From contig NC_058137.1 of assembly GCF_011075055.1 (NCBI RefSeq), forward strand, positions 4,206,771 through 4,270,770: a stretch of 64,000 nt of DNA, in the 5' to 3' direction. This document shows positions 37,147 to 48,300 of this stretch, piece after piece. A program made the translations under genes and the position numbers. Every line of letters begins with the position of its first letter. The first letter of the stretch is position 1. The stretch is from Mangifera indica (Eukaryota; Streptophyta; Magnoliopsida; Sapindales; Anacardiaceae). Under the pieces are notes generated by a model. It saw nothing but the letters and a program-made list of their open reading frames with translations, was not told the DNA's origin and did no database searches.

Positions 37147-37272
37147 ATTATATGTGTAATTTTATACATAAATAATAAGATATAATTATATAATTAAATA
37201 TTTTTTATTTTTAATTTAAAATTATTTAATTATTTAATAATATATTATTATTTATATATAAAATTATACACA
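37147..37272. mobile_element. AT-rich MITE copy upstream of CTR1
   Basis: TATATGTGTAATTTTATACATAAATAATAAG pairs with TAATATATTATTATTTATATATAAAATTATACACA. It sits about 430 bp upstream of the CTR1 start codon. Confidence 0.6.
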
Positions 37273-37670
37273 ATAAATGGCGCATACCACAATTCTAAAA
37301 ACAATAGAAGGCAATTCAAAATCCATAAAGGTGGTGGATTTGTGTTTGTATTTGTATTTGTATTTGTTAATCAAGAATGTTGTACACTTCCGTAGAATAT
37401 AATGTACGTTAGTCCTTCAGCCCAACCCATCTCACCAGCAAGAATCAACTAAACCGTGTGAACCGAAATATCGGAATTTGGCTCCCACCAAAAGGCAAAA
37501 TCTTGTACCCACATTTTAATAAAATTAACATTTAATACTATAATATTTCTTACCAACCATTAAGAGCCATCGAATGTAGCCTTCGTTTCTCTCTCCGACG
37601 CTTCCAAATTCTAGTGCGAGAATAGTAAAACCCAAAATTAAAAAATAAATTCACCATACTCTATTCGACC

Positions 37671-37694
37671 ATGGCGTTTCCTAGGGTTTTGTGA
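37671..37694 (+). promoter_or_regulatory. Seven-codon upstream ORF in the CTR1 leader
   Basis: ATG GCG TTT CCT AGG GTT TTG TGA ends 11 bases before the CTR1 start. Its context ACCATGG is the textbook strong one, while the CTR1 ATG at 37706 has T at -3. Effective only if the leader includes it, which its position makes likely. Confidence 0.6.
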
Positions 37695-37705
37695 CGATTA
37701 TCTCA

Positions 37706-39312
37706 ATGGAAATGCCCGGCAGACGATCCAATTACTCTCTCCTTAGCCAGTATCCCGACGATCAATTGTCCGTCCCTTCGTCTCTATTTTACGAGTCCCA
37801 CTCCGGCGATGGAAAAAATAACAACGCCGGCAAACCTAAACTGGATTGGGAATCCAGTAGTGGTGGCGATTACAAATTGAGTCAACAATCAAACAGAATT
37901 GGAAACTTGTACACGTCATCGATCGGTCTACAGCGCCAGTCTAGCGGCAGTAGTTTTGGAGAGAGCTCGATGTCCGGAGATTATTACGTTCATACTTTAT
38001 CTAGCGCCGCCGCCAATGAGATCGATTCGTTTAATGACATGTACAAGGTTGGAGGAGGTGATCATAAAGCGAAGCCGCCTAAGGAGGGGTCATCGTCCGG
38101 AAAAAGTTGGGCTCAGCAGACTGAAGAGAGTTATCAGCTGCAGTTGGCCTTGGCGTTGAGGCTTTCATCGGAAGCCACGTGTGGGGATGATCCGAATTTT
38201 TTGGATCCGGTTCCAGATGAGTCCGCGTTGAGGTCCGGATCAGCCAGCTCAGCTGAGGCGGTATCTCATCGGTTTTGGGTAAGTTTTGTTGTTTTTGAGT
38301 TGAAAATGCTGTTTTTGGGTTTAGTAGTTTGCTTGCCAGTTTCTTAGGTGTGCTACTTTGCGGTTTAGACCATGATTTTGATTTGATTGTTTTTGTAAAG
38401 GTAATTAAAGTTGCATGCAGTTGGTGAAATGTGAACTGGGTGATTCCAGTTCTTAGTGACGATAGCTGCTTGGTAAATGTCTTTTTTTTAAGAAAAGCTA
38501 TATGTATACTTTGTATTTTCATGATTGGAAGTGCAAAATGAATATATTTCAATGTTGGAATTAGAGAAGTTTTACATGGTGTGATCATGTGTGACAATTG
38601 ATATTTGTGATATGTATGCACCTTGTTTGTCAGAGGTCCAACTTGTTTCTAGTTGAAATCTATTTTATCAATTCATTTATTTGTTAGTCATTCAAACAGA
38701 TCAGAGGACGGAAGGACTGGTTATGGTATCTTAAGTGAAACTCTTGAACATTAAAAAATTTCAGTCTAACTTGAGGATGAAAAGAGCCATATACACCTGA
38801 CAATCATTTCTCGTGCCATCTATACAATGTGGGAGTGATTGCTTAACAAATCTCCTCATGAAAGATGCTGGTGTTGATTCTATTTGATACATTGTCATTC
38901 ATTAATTGGTGAATGAAGGATTTGTTTTGTTTTTTTGTTATTGTTGGACGGGATCTGACCATATAGTATAACTTTTTCTTAAACAAAGGTAAGGCATGGA
39001 AGAATGCTAAGCGTGTGGTCTGTTTAGGTGGCTTTTTTTTCTTTTCATTTGAAATCTGAATAGGTCTAAATTTGTGTGAAAGTTGAAATTTTTTTTTGTC
39101 AGTGAGTCAAAAGTATGTTTGCTTTTCTTTATCAATTTACTGATAAGCCTTGAATATAAGTTTAAATTTGAGGGAAAGTTGAAAAAAAAAAAATTTGTGT
39201 GTAAGTCTAAAAGTATGTTTGCTTTGAAGAGGGTAAACATCTAAAAAGTAGTATTTTGACACATGCCATTAAGTGTCATATCTATTTTTACATTTTTAGA
39301 AAATTTCATATA

Positions 39313-39356
<44 letters not shown>

Positions 39357-42300
39357 GTCCTTATATTGTTGTAAGATAGTATTAAGAAATTGATTATAAT
39401 GATAATAATATTTATGAAATAACCAAATTAGTTAGATCCTTGAAAAAGTTGGTTGCAGTTTATTCTAGTAACTGTTGAAAGTATGATAAAAAAATACAAA
39501 GTTTGACTGTTTAATCAGCTTTGGAATCAAATGAAATTTTATATGAGTATTTGAGGAAAAATTTTTGTTGATTAAGATGTCTCTGCATTGAGATAAAAGC
39601 CAAAATTTTTTGTTTTTCCACTCAGATGATTTTTTTAAATTTATGATAGACATAATTACAAAACAAACAAATCATAAATGTGTGAATCATCAAACTTTAG
39701 ATAAGTTCAGATTAAGATAAAAGACAAACATGCCCTTAATTGATTTCAAGTATTATGCAGTTGAATTGTTGTTTTATTTCCTTGTTTGGTGCAAGTTATT
39801 AATTTTTGAAATGTGGTGCAGGTAACAATTGGCTGTTCTTATGCTAAAGTAACCTGGAGATGTGTGAATTTATTTGCATTTTATTAATTTTCAATTAATT
39901 TGAGTGTTTGGTATAATCATCTTGTCTACATGGATGTTTAATAATGTGGCATATTGTCTAGGGAAACATGGGGATATAGTGATACAACATTGAAGTTGCT
40001 TTACAGTGTTTTGGAATTTGCTAAATGGGTATTATACATGTTTTTGATTGCATTTGCAATGATTCTGGTTGTAGGGGTGGATACGAACCGAACTGAGTTG
40101 AGTCCAAACACCCCTTGGCTTGAGTTCAGCTCAAATTTATCGAGCTAATTTTAAAGGTGGTTTAAGTTCGGTTCGAATGAAAATAGTTTGGTTTGAATTC
40201 GGTTCGAGTTTGTGTTAGGATCCCAAGTGCAAGGTATGAGACTTGGATCCCACATTGGAAAGTATGGGCAACTAGTGTGGGGTTTATATGGCCTTGGACT
40301 CTCCCATCTCAATAGTTAGCTTTTGAGGTGTGGTTCTCCTAAGGTTCGTATCATTTGGTATCAGAGTCATTACCATGTCTTCCAATTGCAATCGTGCGGC
40401 GCGGGTGGTGACGCCGGCATTGCAGTGTTCACCCAGGGCTAGCAGGGAGCTAGCGTACAGCCAGCCCGCGTGGGCACCGGGGCTGCGAAGCGTGGTGGTA
40501 TGTTAGGATCCCAAGTGCAAGGTATGAGACTTGGATCCCACATTGGAAAGTATGAGCAACTAGTGTGAGGTTTATATGGCCTTGGGCTCTCCCATCTCAA
40601 TAGCTAGCTTTTGAGGTGTGGTTCTCCTAAGGTTTGTATCAGTTTGACTCGAATTTATGGTTTAAATTCATGGTTTGGATATTTGACTCAAATTCGTGGC
40701 TCATTAACAAAATGATGTCATTTAACAATTATTTAAAATAATTCGTATCGAGCCACGAGCTAAGTTCGAATCAAGCCATTTATCCAGTTCGAGAGCCAAA
40801 CCAAGTCAAACTATCTATAGTTTGAGTTCGGTTCGGTTCGGTTTTAAAATGGGTCAAACTTCTCAATTTGAACTTGGTTCATAATCAAAGTAAATGAATT
40901 CGAATTGAGCCAAATTGAGCCGAGTCGACTTTCGAGCCTGAGTTAGCTCAGTTCGGGTCCAACCCTACCTAGTTGTAGTATTTGGTGTAGTTCTTTTGGG
41001 TTTCCTGAATAAATAAGCAATTGTGAATTCAAAGTTTTAGTTATCACGTTTTCCTTCTTTTACAAGTCAACTAGATGGAGGGTGATTTTTTAATTAATTT
41101 TTGAAATTGAAATGTATTGAAATATCTTACCCGCTAAATCTAATGTGCTCTAGGTGACTGGGTGCTTATCATACTTCGACAAAGTTCCTGACGGATTTTA
41201 TTTAGTTCATGGAGTGGATCCATATGTATGGACAATTTGCGCTGATCTGAATGAGAATGGTCGTATTCCATCCATTGAATCTCTAAGATCTGTTGATCCT
41301 AGTAACGATACTTCAATTGAAGTTCTTTTGATTGATCGACGCAGTGATCCTAGCCTGAAGGAACTCCAAAATAGGGTCATGAACATTTCTTGTAGCTGTA
41401 TAACCACAAAAGAAGTTGTTGATCAACTTGCAAAGCTTGTCTGCAATCGCATGGGGTGAGGTTTTGAACATCCTATATATTACGGAACTTGTCAATTTCT
41501 TTTGAACTTATAAAATTGTTATTGCTGTTAAAAGAGGTTCAGCTACAATGGGGGAAGATGACTTTGTTCCCATCTGGAGAGAGTGCAGTGATGATATAAA
41601 AGATTGCTTAGGATCTGTGGTAGTACCTATAGGCAGCCTATCTGTTGGTCTCTGCAGACATAGGACTTTACTGTTCAAAGTAAGATTGCAGTTCTATATG
41701 GTGTTTTTTCAATACTAGTAGAAAGAAATCCTTTTTTAAGTTTTCTAATTGAGGGCATTTTCACTAATTCCTTGGAGTTGATTTTTTTTCTTTCTGGTGT
41801 TCTATAAAACTTATCAACCAAGGACAGTAGCTGTCTTGTGGCTGATACGTTAAGGCCATCACTATATTCTAAGGACACTAGATATCTTGTGGTTCATACT
41901 ATTTCCTTTGAAGAATGAAGGGACACTTGCATAAGAGTAATATGATTTATGCAGGTTCTAGCAGACGCAATTGATTTACCTTGTCGAATTGCAAAGGGTT
42001 GCAAATATTGCAAACGAGGTGACGCTTCCTCTTGTCTTGTTAGGTTTGGACTTGACAGGTATGATTTATTGATAATCGTGGTATATGTAATGTTATGAAT
42101 CGATTGATCAATTTACTTATCATAATTTTATGTTATGGAAAACTGAATGTGTAATTTAGTCTTGGATTAATATATTCAGTAATTTTGACTTTAATTTTAT
42201 GTTACATGAAGTCTTGACATAGTTCATTTAGTTAGTTACCACTTGTGTCAATGGCTTTCATAAATTTTTTAATCAAACATATACTAAATGAAAAAAAAAA

Positions 42301-45300
42301 GATAGCTTTATTTTAGTGTTACTAGGATTTTCAGTCAGATTCTTCACGCTTGAATTTCTGCTGCAAGGGAACAAATAAATGTGGCTTTTTTCTGGGTGAT
42401 ATGTCTATTTACATCTTGTAAAATTGAGTTAGTTTGTGAAAAAAGGTGGATAGTTGACTTTTGTGTTAGCAATGGTTTGTTTCTTCCTTGTAGAGCTGCA
42501 ACTAGAACAAATTGATGTTAATTAAGGTCATCTTATTATTATTATTAGATTATGAACAAGAATTGTGTTAAAATAAAGGATTTTGATAGATGAACAAGTT
42601 GTCTGCCAGATGATGATCAGTTTGTGGATCTTTGGAGCTAAAAAAACTATTCATCTCAGAGTAAAAGACTAATAAATGGTAATGACCATGAACACCTCTC
42701 CGTGACAGAAAGCAAAATATATAAACTTAACACTAAGCCCGTCCTGGTTTAAATTAATGAAGAATATTATATCTTGAAATTCATGTAATAATCTCCAGAG
42801 TCTAGAAAGTATACTCTATCCTATAGAGAATGAATGTCTTCCCCACTGAGGCCATAAAAAATCTGCCAATTTCTTTTCTGCATTCGGCCCAAAATTAATT
42901 GTCATATTTTATTGAGTATTTGCATTTCAATAGCATAATTCAATATTTAAGTACTAGCAAAATGTCTAAACCATCTTGAATTGGAGAAAAAGCCAAGACC
43001 CTTTGGAAATGTGTAGGTTTTTTGCTATTCTTTTGGGTGATTTGGAAAGAGAGAAATGCATGCATTTTTTTTTGAGAAAAAGTAGGTGAAGAAACTAGCT
43101 GTTATGTGATAAGATTCAGTTCTTAGCATTTTTTTTTTAAACCTCAGTCTCCAAGAATTTTTCAAGATTCTTCACTTCTTTATACATTTTGATGGGGATG
43201 GGCAATTAGATATGCCTTTTTTTTAAAAATTTTTTTATAGATAGATGCACATCTGTGTTGCTTCTGTTCTAGTCTCAGATTCATGATGTTAGGTTGCACA
43301 GCTTCTGCCTTCTTAAGAGTTACTTTGTTTTTGCTGTTGTGGACATTTGGTCTACTGTTGTAACTCATTTTTTCATCAATACATCTTTTTGTTTTTTTTC
43401 TTTAAATTAATATTTTGTAACCGTCTCACGGAGGTATATTGTCTGATTTCAGGGAGTATTTAGTTGATTTGATAGGGAAGCCAGGACAATTATTTGAGCC
43501 TGATTCCTTGCTTAATGGTCCATCGTCCATAACAATTGCTTCCCCATTACGTTTTCCACGACTCAAATCAGCTGAACCTACTATGGATTTCAAGTTGCTG
43601 GCAAAACAATATTTTTCAGACTGTCAGTCACTTAATCTTGTATTTGATGATTCATTAGCAGGTAATTTGTTTATTTTAATTATGCATCATCAATAAAAAA
43701 TATATGTTATTGTTATAAGTTTTTTCTTTCTTTCTATCGCACACAAAATTGAAAAAGGTGTTGGAAAAAGTTTTCTTTCATTGCTTCCTTTTTTGGGATC
43801 CACAAGGGGTACATTGGGGTAATATATTGCAAAATTGAAGCAGTGCTATCCTATCTTTTAATCCTCGACATGTTAAGGGTAGGATTAATTAGGGATTGTC
43901 GACTTGCCTCAATTGAATTTGGGATTTTTTAGGGTTGGATTCGAGCCGAACCGAGCTCGAGCTCGTGAAAGTCAAACCCAAACTCGACTCGTTTCGAGCT
44001 CGAGTTTTTAACTATTTTGTTATTAAAACGATATTGTTTTAATACATATTGATCAAAACGACGTCGTTTTTAATTAGAAAATTTGGTGAACAGCTTGAGC
44101 TCGACCGAGCTTGTATAGGGCTGGCTTGTTTCGGGCTTGTTCTAGTCGAGCTCGAGCTTGAACGGGCTCGGTTCGAATCCAGCCCTAGATATTTTGGTTG
44201 CAACTGTTTCCTTTTGGATTTGATGATATTTGTGATACTCCTTATGGGGCGGATCTCGGGTTAGATGAGAATCTGCTTGTAATATGAGAACTGCTATTTC
44301 TGGTTTCAAGTAGGGCTGGATCCGAGCTGAGCCAAGCTCAGCTCGAGCTGGCTCGGTAGATTTTTTTAAAATTTTTTTTGTATAAAACGACGTCGTTTTG
44401 ATTAATATATATTAAAAACGACGTCGTTTTGATAAGAAAAAAATGAGCCGAGCCGAATGCGAGCCAGAAACGAGCCGAGTCGAGCTCGAGCCGAGTCGAG
44501 CTCGAGCCGATCATATATGAACCGAGCCGAGCTCGGCTCGGCTCGGCTCGAATCCAGCCCTAGTTTCAAGTTGGATGTTGGGCTTGACTTTGTAATTAGA
44601 AGGAGCCCACTCCTTCCCCGTAAACAGCCTTGTCCAATTGCCTAGGCCTATCCTTTTTGCATAGGCCCAATTTCTATCCTCCACCTGTTAGTCTTGATCC
44701 AGGGCTTCCTTTAAAGAACATGGCTCATTCATTTGCACCTCAAGCCGGATTTCCTTTGCCAGCCTGTTGATAAAAGCACCAAGCAAAGTTTGTTCCACAT
44801 ATCGATGAGTGGTGGCGATAGTAACTCCAACTGCCTTCAATAGTCCTCAACTATTCCTATTTGTCAAAGGGCCATTAACTCTTGGTGTGGGGTCCCTTCT
44901 TGAGTTGATCGAAAGTTTCTCGTGACGACTTTAATATCGGCCCAATTTGGAACTAAAACTGTGCCTTACACTATTGTAACCACCCTAATGCTGCTCCTTC
45001 TAAATACACTGCCGTCGAAGGCACCTTCTCTGACTTGACAATTCCATTTACAGAGAAGTAACAATCTACCCTTAGTGACCATCTGCAAGGGTCCTTTCTA
45101 TTAAACAGTGGCAACTCCAGTCTCCTCCCTTGGACTTCTTTTCAATTGTTGTCGGGTCGCATAGTCACGACGTAGTCCCCCACCTTGGAACTACAATCTC
45201 CGTAGGCCCTTCTGTACTCAGCAACACCTTTAGAATCGATTGCTCCAGCTCATTTAAGTTTTGCCTTATATTGAACCTTTTTCCTGACCATTCATATGAT

Positions 45301-48300
45301 TCGAAGAACCCAAAATGTCACTGACACAATCTTGGAGAGATTGGACACCTCCTGTGAGCAATACTGGTAACATTCTTTGATAACTATCCTATGTTTTTCT
45401 TCACTTCATGCACATCATTCTCCACACCTCAACTCTGTTCTCCATTCTTGTACCAACCATTCTTAGAAGGTGCTTTTATACCACTACACGTAAACTTGCA
45501 ACTTCAAAAAGTTCCACAACACACCAATTTCTCACACACACAGTCATTGGAACAACCCTCACACAACTTCAATTCACAACACAACCAAATATGGAAGTAA
45601 CTCAATGAAAAGAAATTTATATTTCCCTGACACAAACGTTTATGATCCATCAGACAAATAACTTCAACCAAACAAAACCTAATCGACTATTGAAAATTTG
45701 GCAAATTGAGGAGCCGAGCCTCTCTATCAACGAACTGCTGTCCAATTCCTTTCTATTGTTTTTCCTTGCCTTCCTTTTCCTTACTTCCAACCTATATGTC
45801 CTTCCCATAACTAAGTTTACCTCTTCTCTCATCCTATAGGTCCACATGACATTTTCCCATTATTAGAATCTCTCCCTCGACTACATTCCTTTGCTGCCCA
45901 TTTGGTTGGTGTTGAGACCGTGCCTCCTCTTATACACTTTCCAAACTGACGTCCTATTACTTAGTAGGTTGCTACCGTTTTTCTTTTTGATCATCTAGAA
46001 ATCCCTTAGTATGTGCATTGGGTTTGAAATTTGTGGACCTTTGCTTGACATAACAACCATAGTTGTTAAAGAACTGTTGGGTTATAAAATCCAATAGAAG
46101 GTGGCCTCAAGGGGATTTTAACCTATATTGGTTTGAAATACTGTCATTCTAATTTATCCACTGTTAGATTACTTTGTATGCTTCTTCTAAAGAAGCTAAT
46201 ATAAAACCATTAGTTTCTTTTTGTAGTTAACATGCTACCATACCCTAAAAGAATATTTTCTCTTTAGTGTATATAATGTATGCTCCCTTCAATGGGATTT
46301 ACCATGATTCTTGTCCAACCCCAGTGAACATCTCATTGTGTGACACAAGTCAAAATATTGCCCTCAATTACTTATCTTCTGCCTGCATGGCAGGTTTGAC
46401 TGTGGTACTATTTATAGCAAAACCAACTCCACATTCCAAAAAGAAGTACCCGACCACTAAGGGGAAAACTGGTGCTTCAAATAGCCTTTTTCCCTTCTTC
46501 AATTAGGCAATATGAATACATCTAGTCTACCATGTTTGCATATTTAATCTTTACCATTTCATTGATCAAGGTCCTGCTACTTTTGGGTAGAAAGAATGCT
46601 AAACTAGTTATGCATTTTTCTGATTTTACAATTTTTGAGTTGTTTTAAATTGACGGAGAAATTTTTTACTGAAACTGCACTTGATTTTTCATTTAATAAA
46701 TATAGCAACTTATTGGAGGTCTTAACTTCCTCTTTTTAGGGGAGAAGTGGTTTACAGTTGTCTAGTATAAACTCTCATACAGATGGCTAGTAATATTGCA
46801 TCAGTGTATGTGGTTTAATCTGAACTCTTAAATTGCCTAGGGATTGAACAAGGAATCTGCATTTTTGTTGATAATCAAATAGATTCAGATCCTTTGATCT
46901 TTCACCTAACATATCTATGTTCTTTTGTATTATTCCATTACAGAAATGATTTCATGTTTTTATATTTACATGATAAGAGTTTTGGTTGTGTTGATTTGTT
47001 ATATAGTTTCCAATTTGCAAAAGTTATTTTTATCATTTCAGCTTCTGCTGTTGAAGAAAACGATAACAAATTCTCAATGTATCCTAAGCATTTTGATAAG
47101 ATGGGGACAGAGAAGAACCTTGTGCAGTTCTCTAGCAGCATCAGTGAATCCCAGTATGATCTGCCTCCAAAAGGAGGTCGTCCAAGTGCCCACGATAGAG
47201 ACACTGAACTTTTTAAATCATGTAATCCCACCCAGAACATTATTCACTCAATGAACTCAGTTAATGATCCAATTCCTTTGAAGCATATACCACCTATTGG
47301 ACATAGGGACGGTCAACCACGCTTGGCATTACCTGATCAGATAGTAGATAAAGCTAAAGATTTGAGGTTTCTTGAGGGTGCTCAATTGATTCCTGGTAAA
47401 CCAAGTAAAGACTTTTCCCTTGATGTGGAAGAGTTAGATATCCCGTGGAATGATCTTGTCCTGAAAGAACGAATTGGAGCAGGTATTTCTTTTTTCACCT
47501 AGTTCTTAAAGAAACATCTGAACTGGAAACTCTTATTGCTTCATATTTTGGATGGACTTCATACGTCTCTCACACTTGCACTGCCGCTTGTTTTTTCTTT
47601 TTTGTAAGAGTTGTACTTGGATATTCATTATTGCATTTTCAGGTTCATTTGGAACTGTTCATCGTGCTGATTGGCATGGCTCGGTAAGCAAACTATCTTT
47701 AGTGTGTAAATGATTGATTCTGTATTTTTTATATTTTCCTTTTAAAATATTGTGAACTCCCATGTCATGTTGGACTTTGGGATTTTATCTACACTTATGG
47801 AAAGTTTTTAGTATTGCCATCATTTGGTTGACTGCTTTTGTGCATGTTATTTGTTTGGACAGTTAATGGATTCTGATAAAATATGAATAGTAGATGTTCT
47901 GTTCGATGAATGTGAATCAGTACCTCTTTTTTTTTTGGACATTTTAGAAACCATTACTTTTTGCAAAGTTGTGTTTGGAAAACTTTTTTGTGAAATGAAA
48001 TTGAGTTTTACATTTTCAAGATTCAACAATGCATTTATTAACATATTTTGAAACAGTTTTCTAAGAACAAATGGTACTGTATTTGGGAAAAGTAGAAGAA
48101 AGAATTTTGCATGTTTTCTGTTTTCTCCCAAAAAGATGCTAGTTGTTGTTTAATGCCTCAAAAAATTAGTTTTCATTCAGTTTTTTTCCTCCTATACACA
48201 CACACACACACACACACACACAGAGAGTTCTATGGTTGTGCTCCATTTCCTGGCATTATAAATATAATTTATTAAATAATTGCCAGTTTTGGTGTTAGTA

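Larger units (their letters stand above)
40213..40641 (+). mobile_element. TRIM (miniature LTR retrotransposon), 429 bp, nested in the hAT element
   Basis: Two 141 bp LTRs (40213-40353 and 40501-40641), both TGTTAGG...GTATCA, flank a 147 bp interior. The primer-binding site TGGTATCAGAG at 40356-40366 follows the 5' LTR and fits initiator Met tRNA. A GTGGTGGTA tract precedes the 3' LTR. Target duplication GTTTG is perfect (40208-40212 and 40642-40646). There is no gag or pol. The interior is strikingly GC-rich and has a 43-codon frame at 40375-40506 that ends inside the 3' LTR. The LTRs differ at only a few bases, so the insertion is fairly young. Confidence 0.9.
40072..40967. mobile_element. 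hAT-type element in CTR1 intron 1, interrupted by a TRIM
   Basis: The left end is TAGGGGTGGATACGAACCGA and the right end TTCGGGTCCAACCCTA. The flanking 8-mers TCTGGTTG (40064-40071) and CCTAGTTG (40968-40975) agree at 6 of 8. Removing the 429 bp TRIM and one 5 bp duplication leaves about 462 bp. The ends keep the GGATTCGAACC-like family sequence. Confidence 0.75.

Noticed and set aside
44170..44187. GGTTCGAATCC in hAT ends, identical to a tRNA T-arm/B box
   Set aside because: It recurs at the ends of every family copy as part of the terminal inverted repeat, and no acceptor stem, D-arm or anticodon arm surrounds it.
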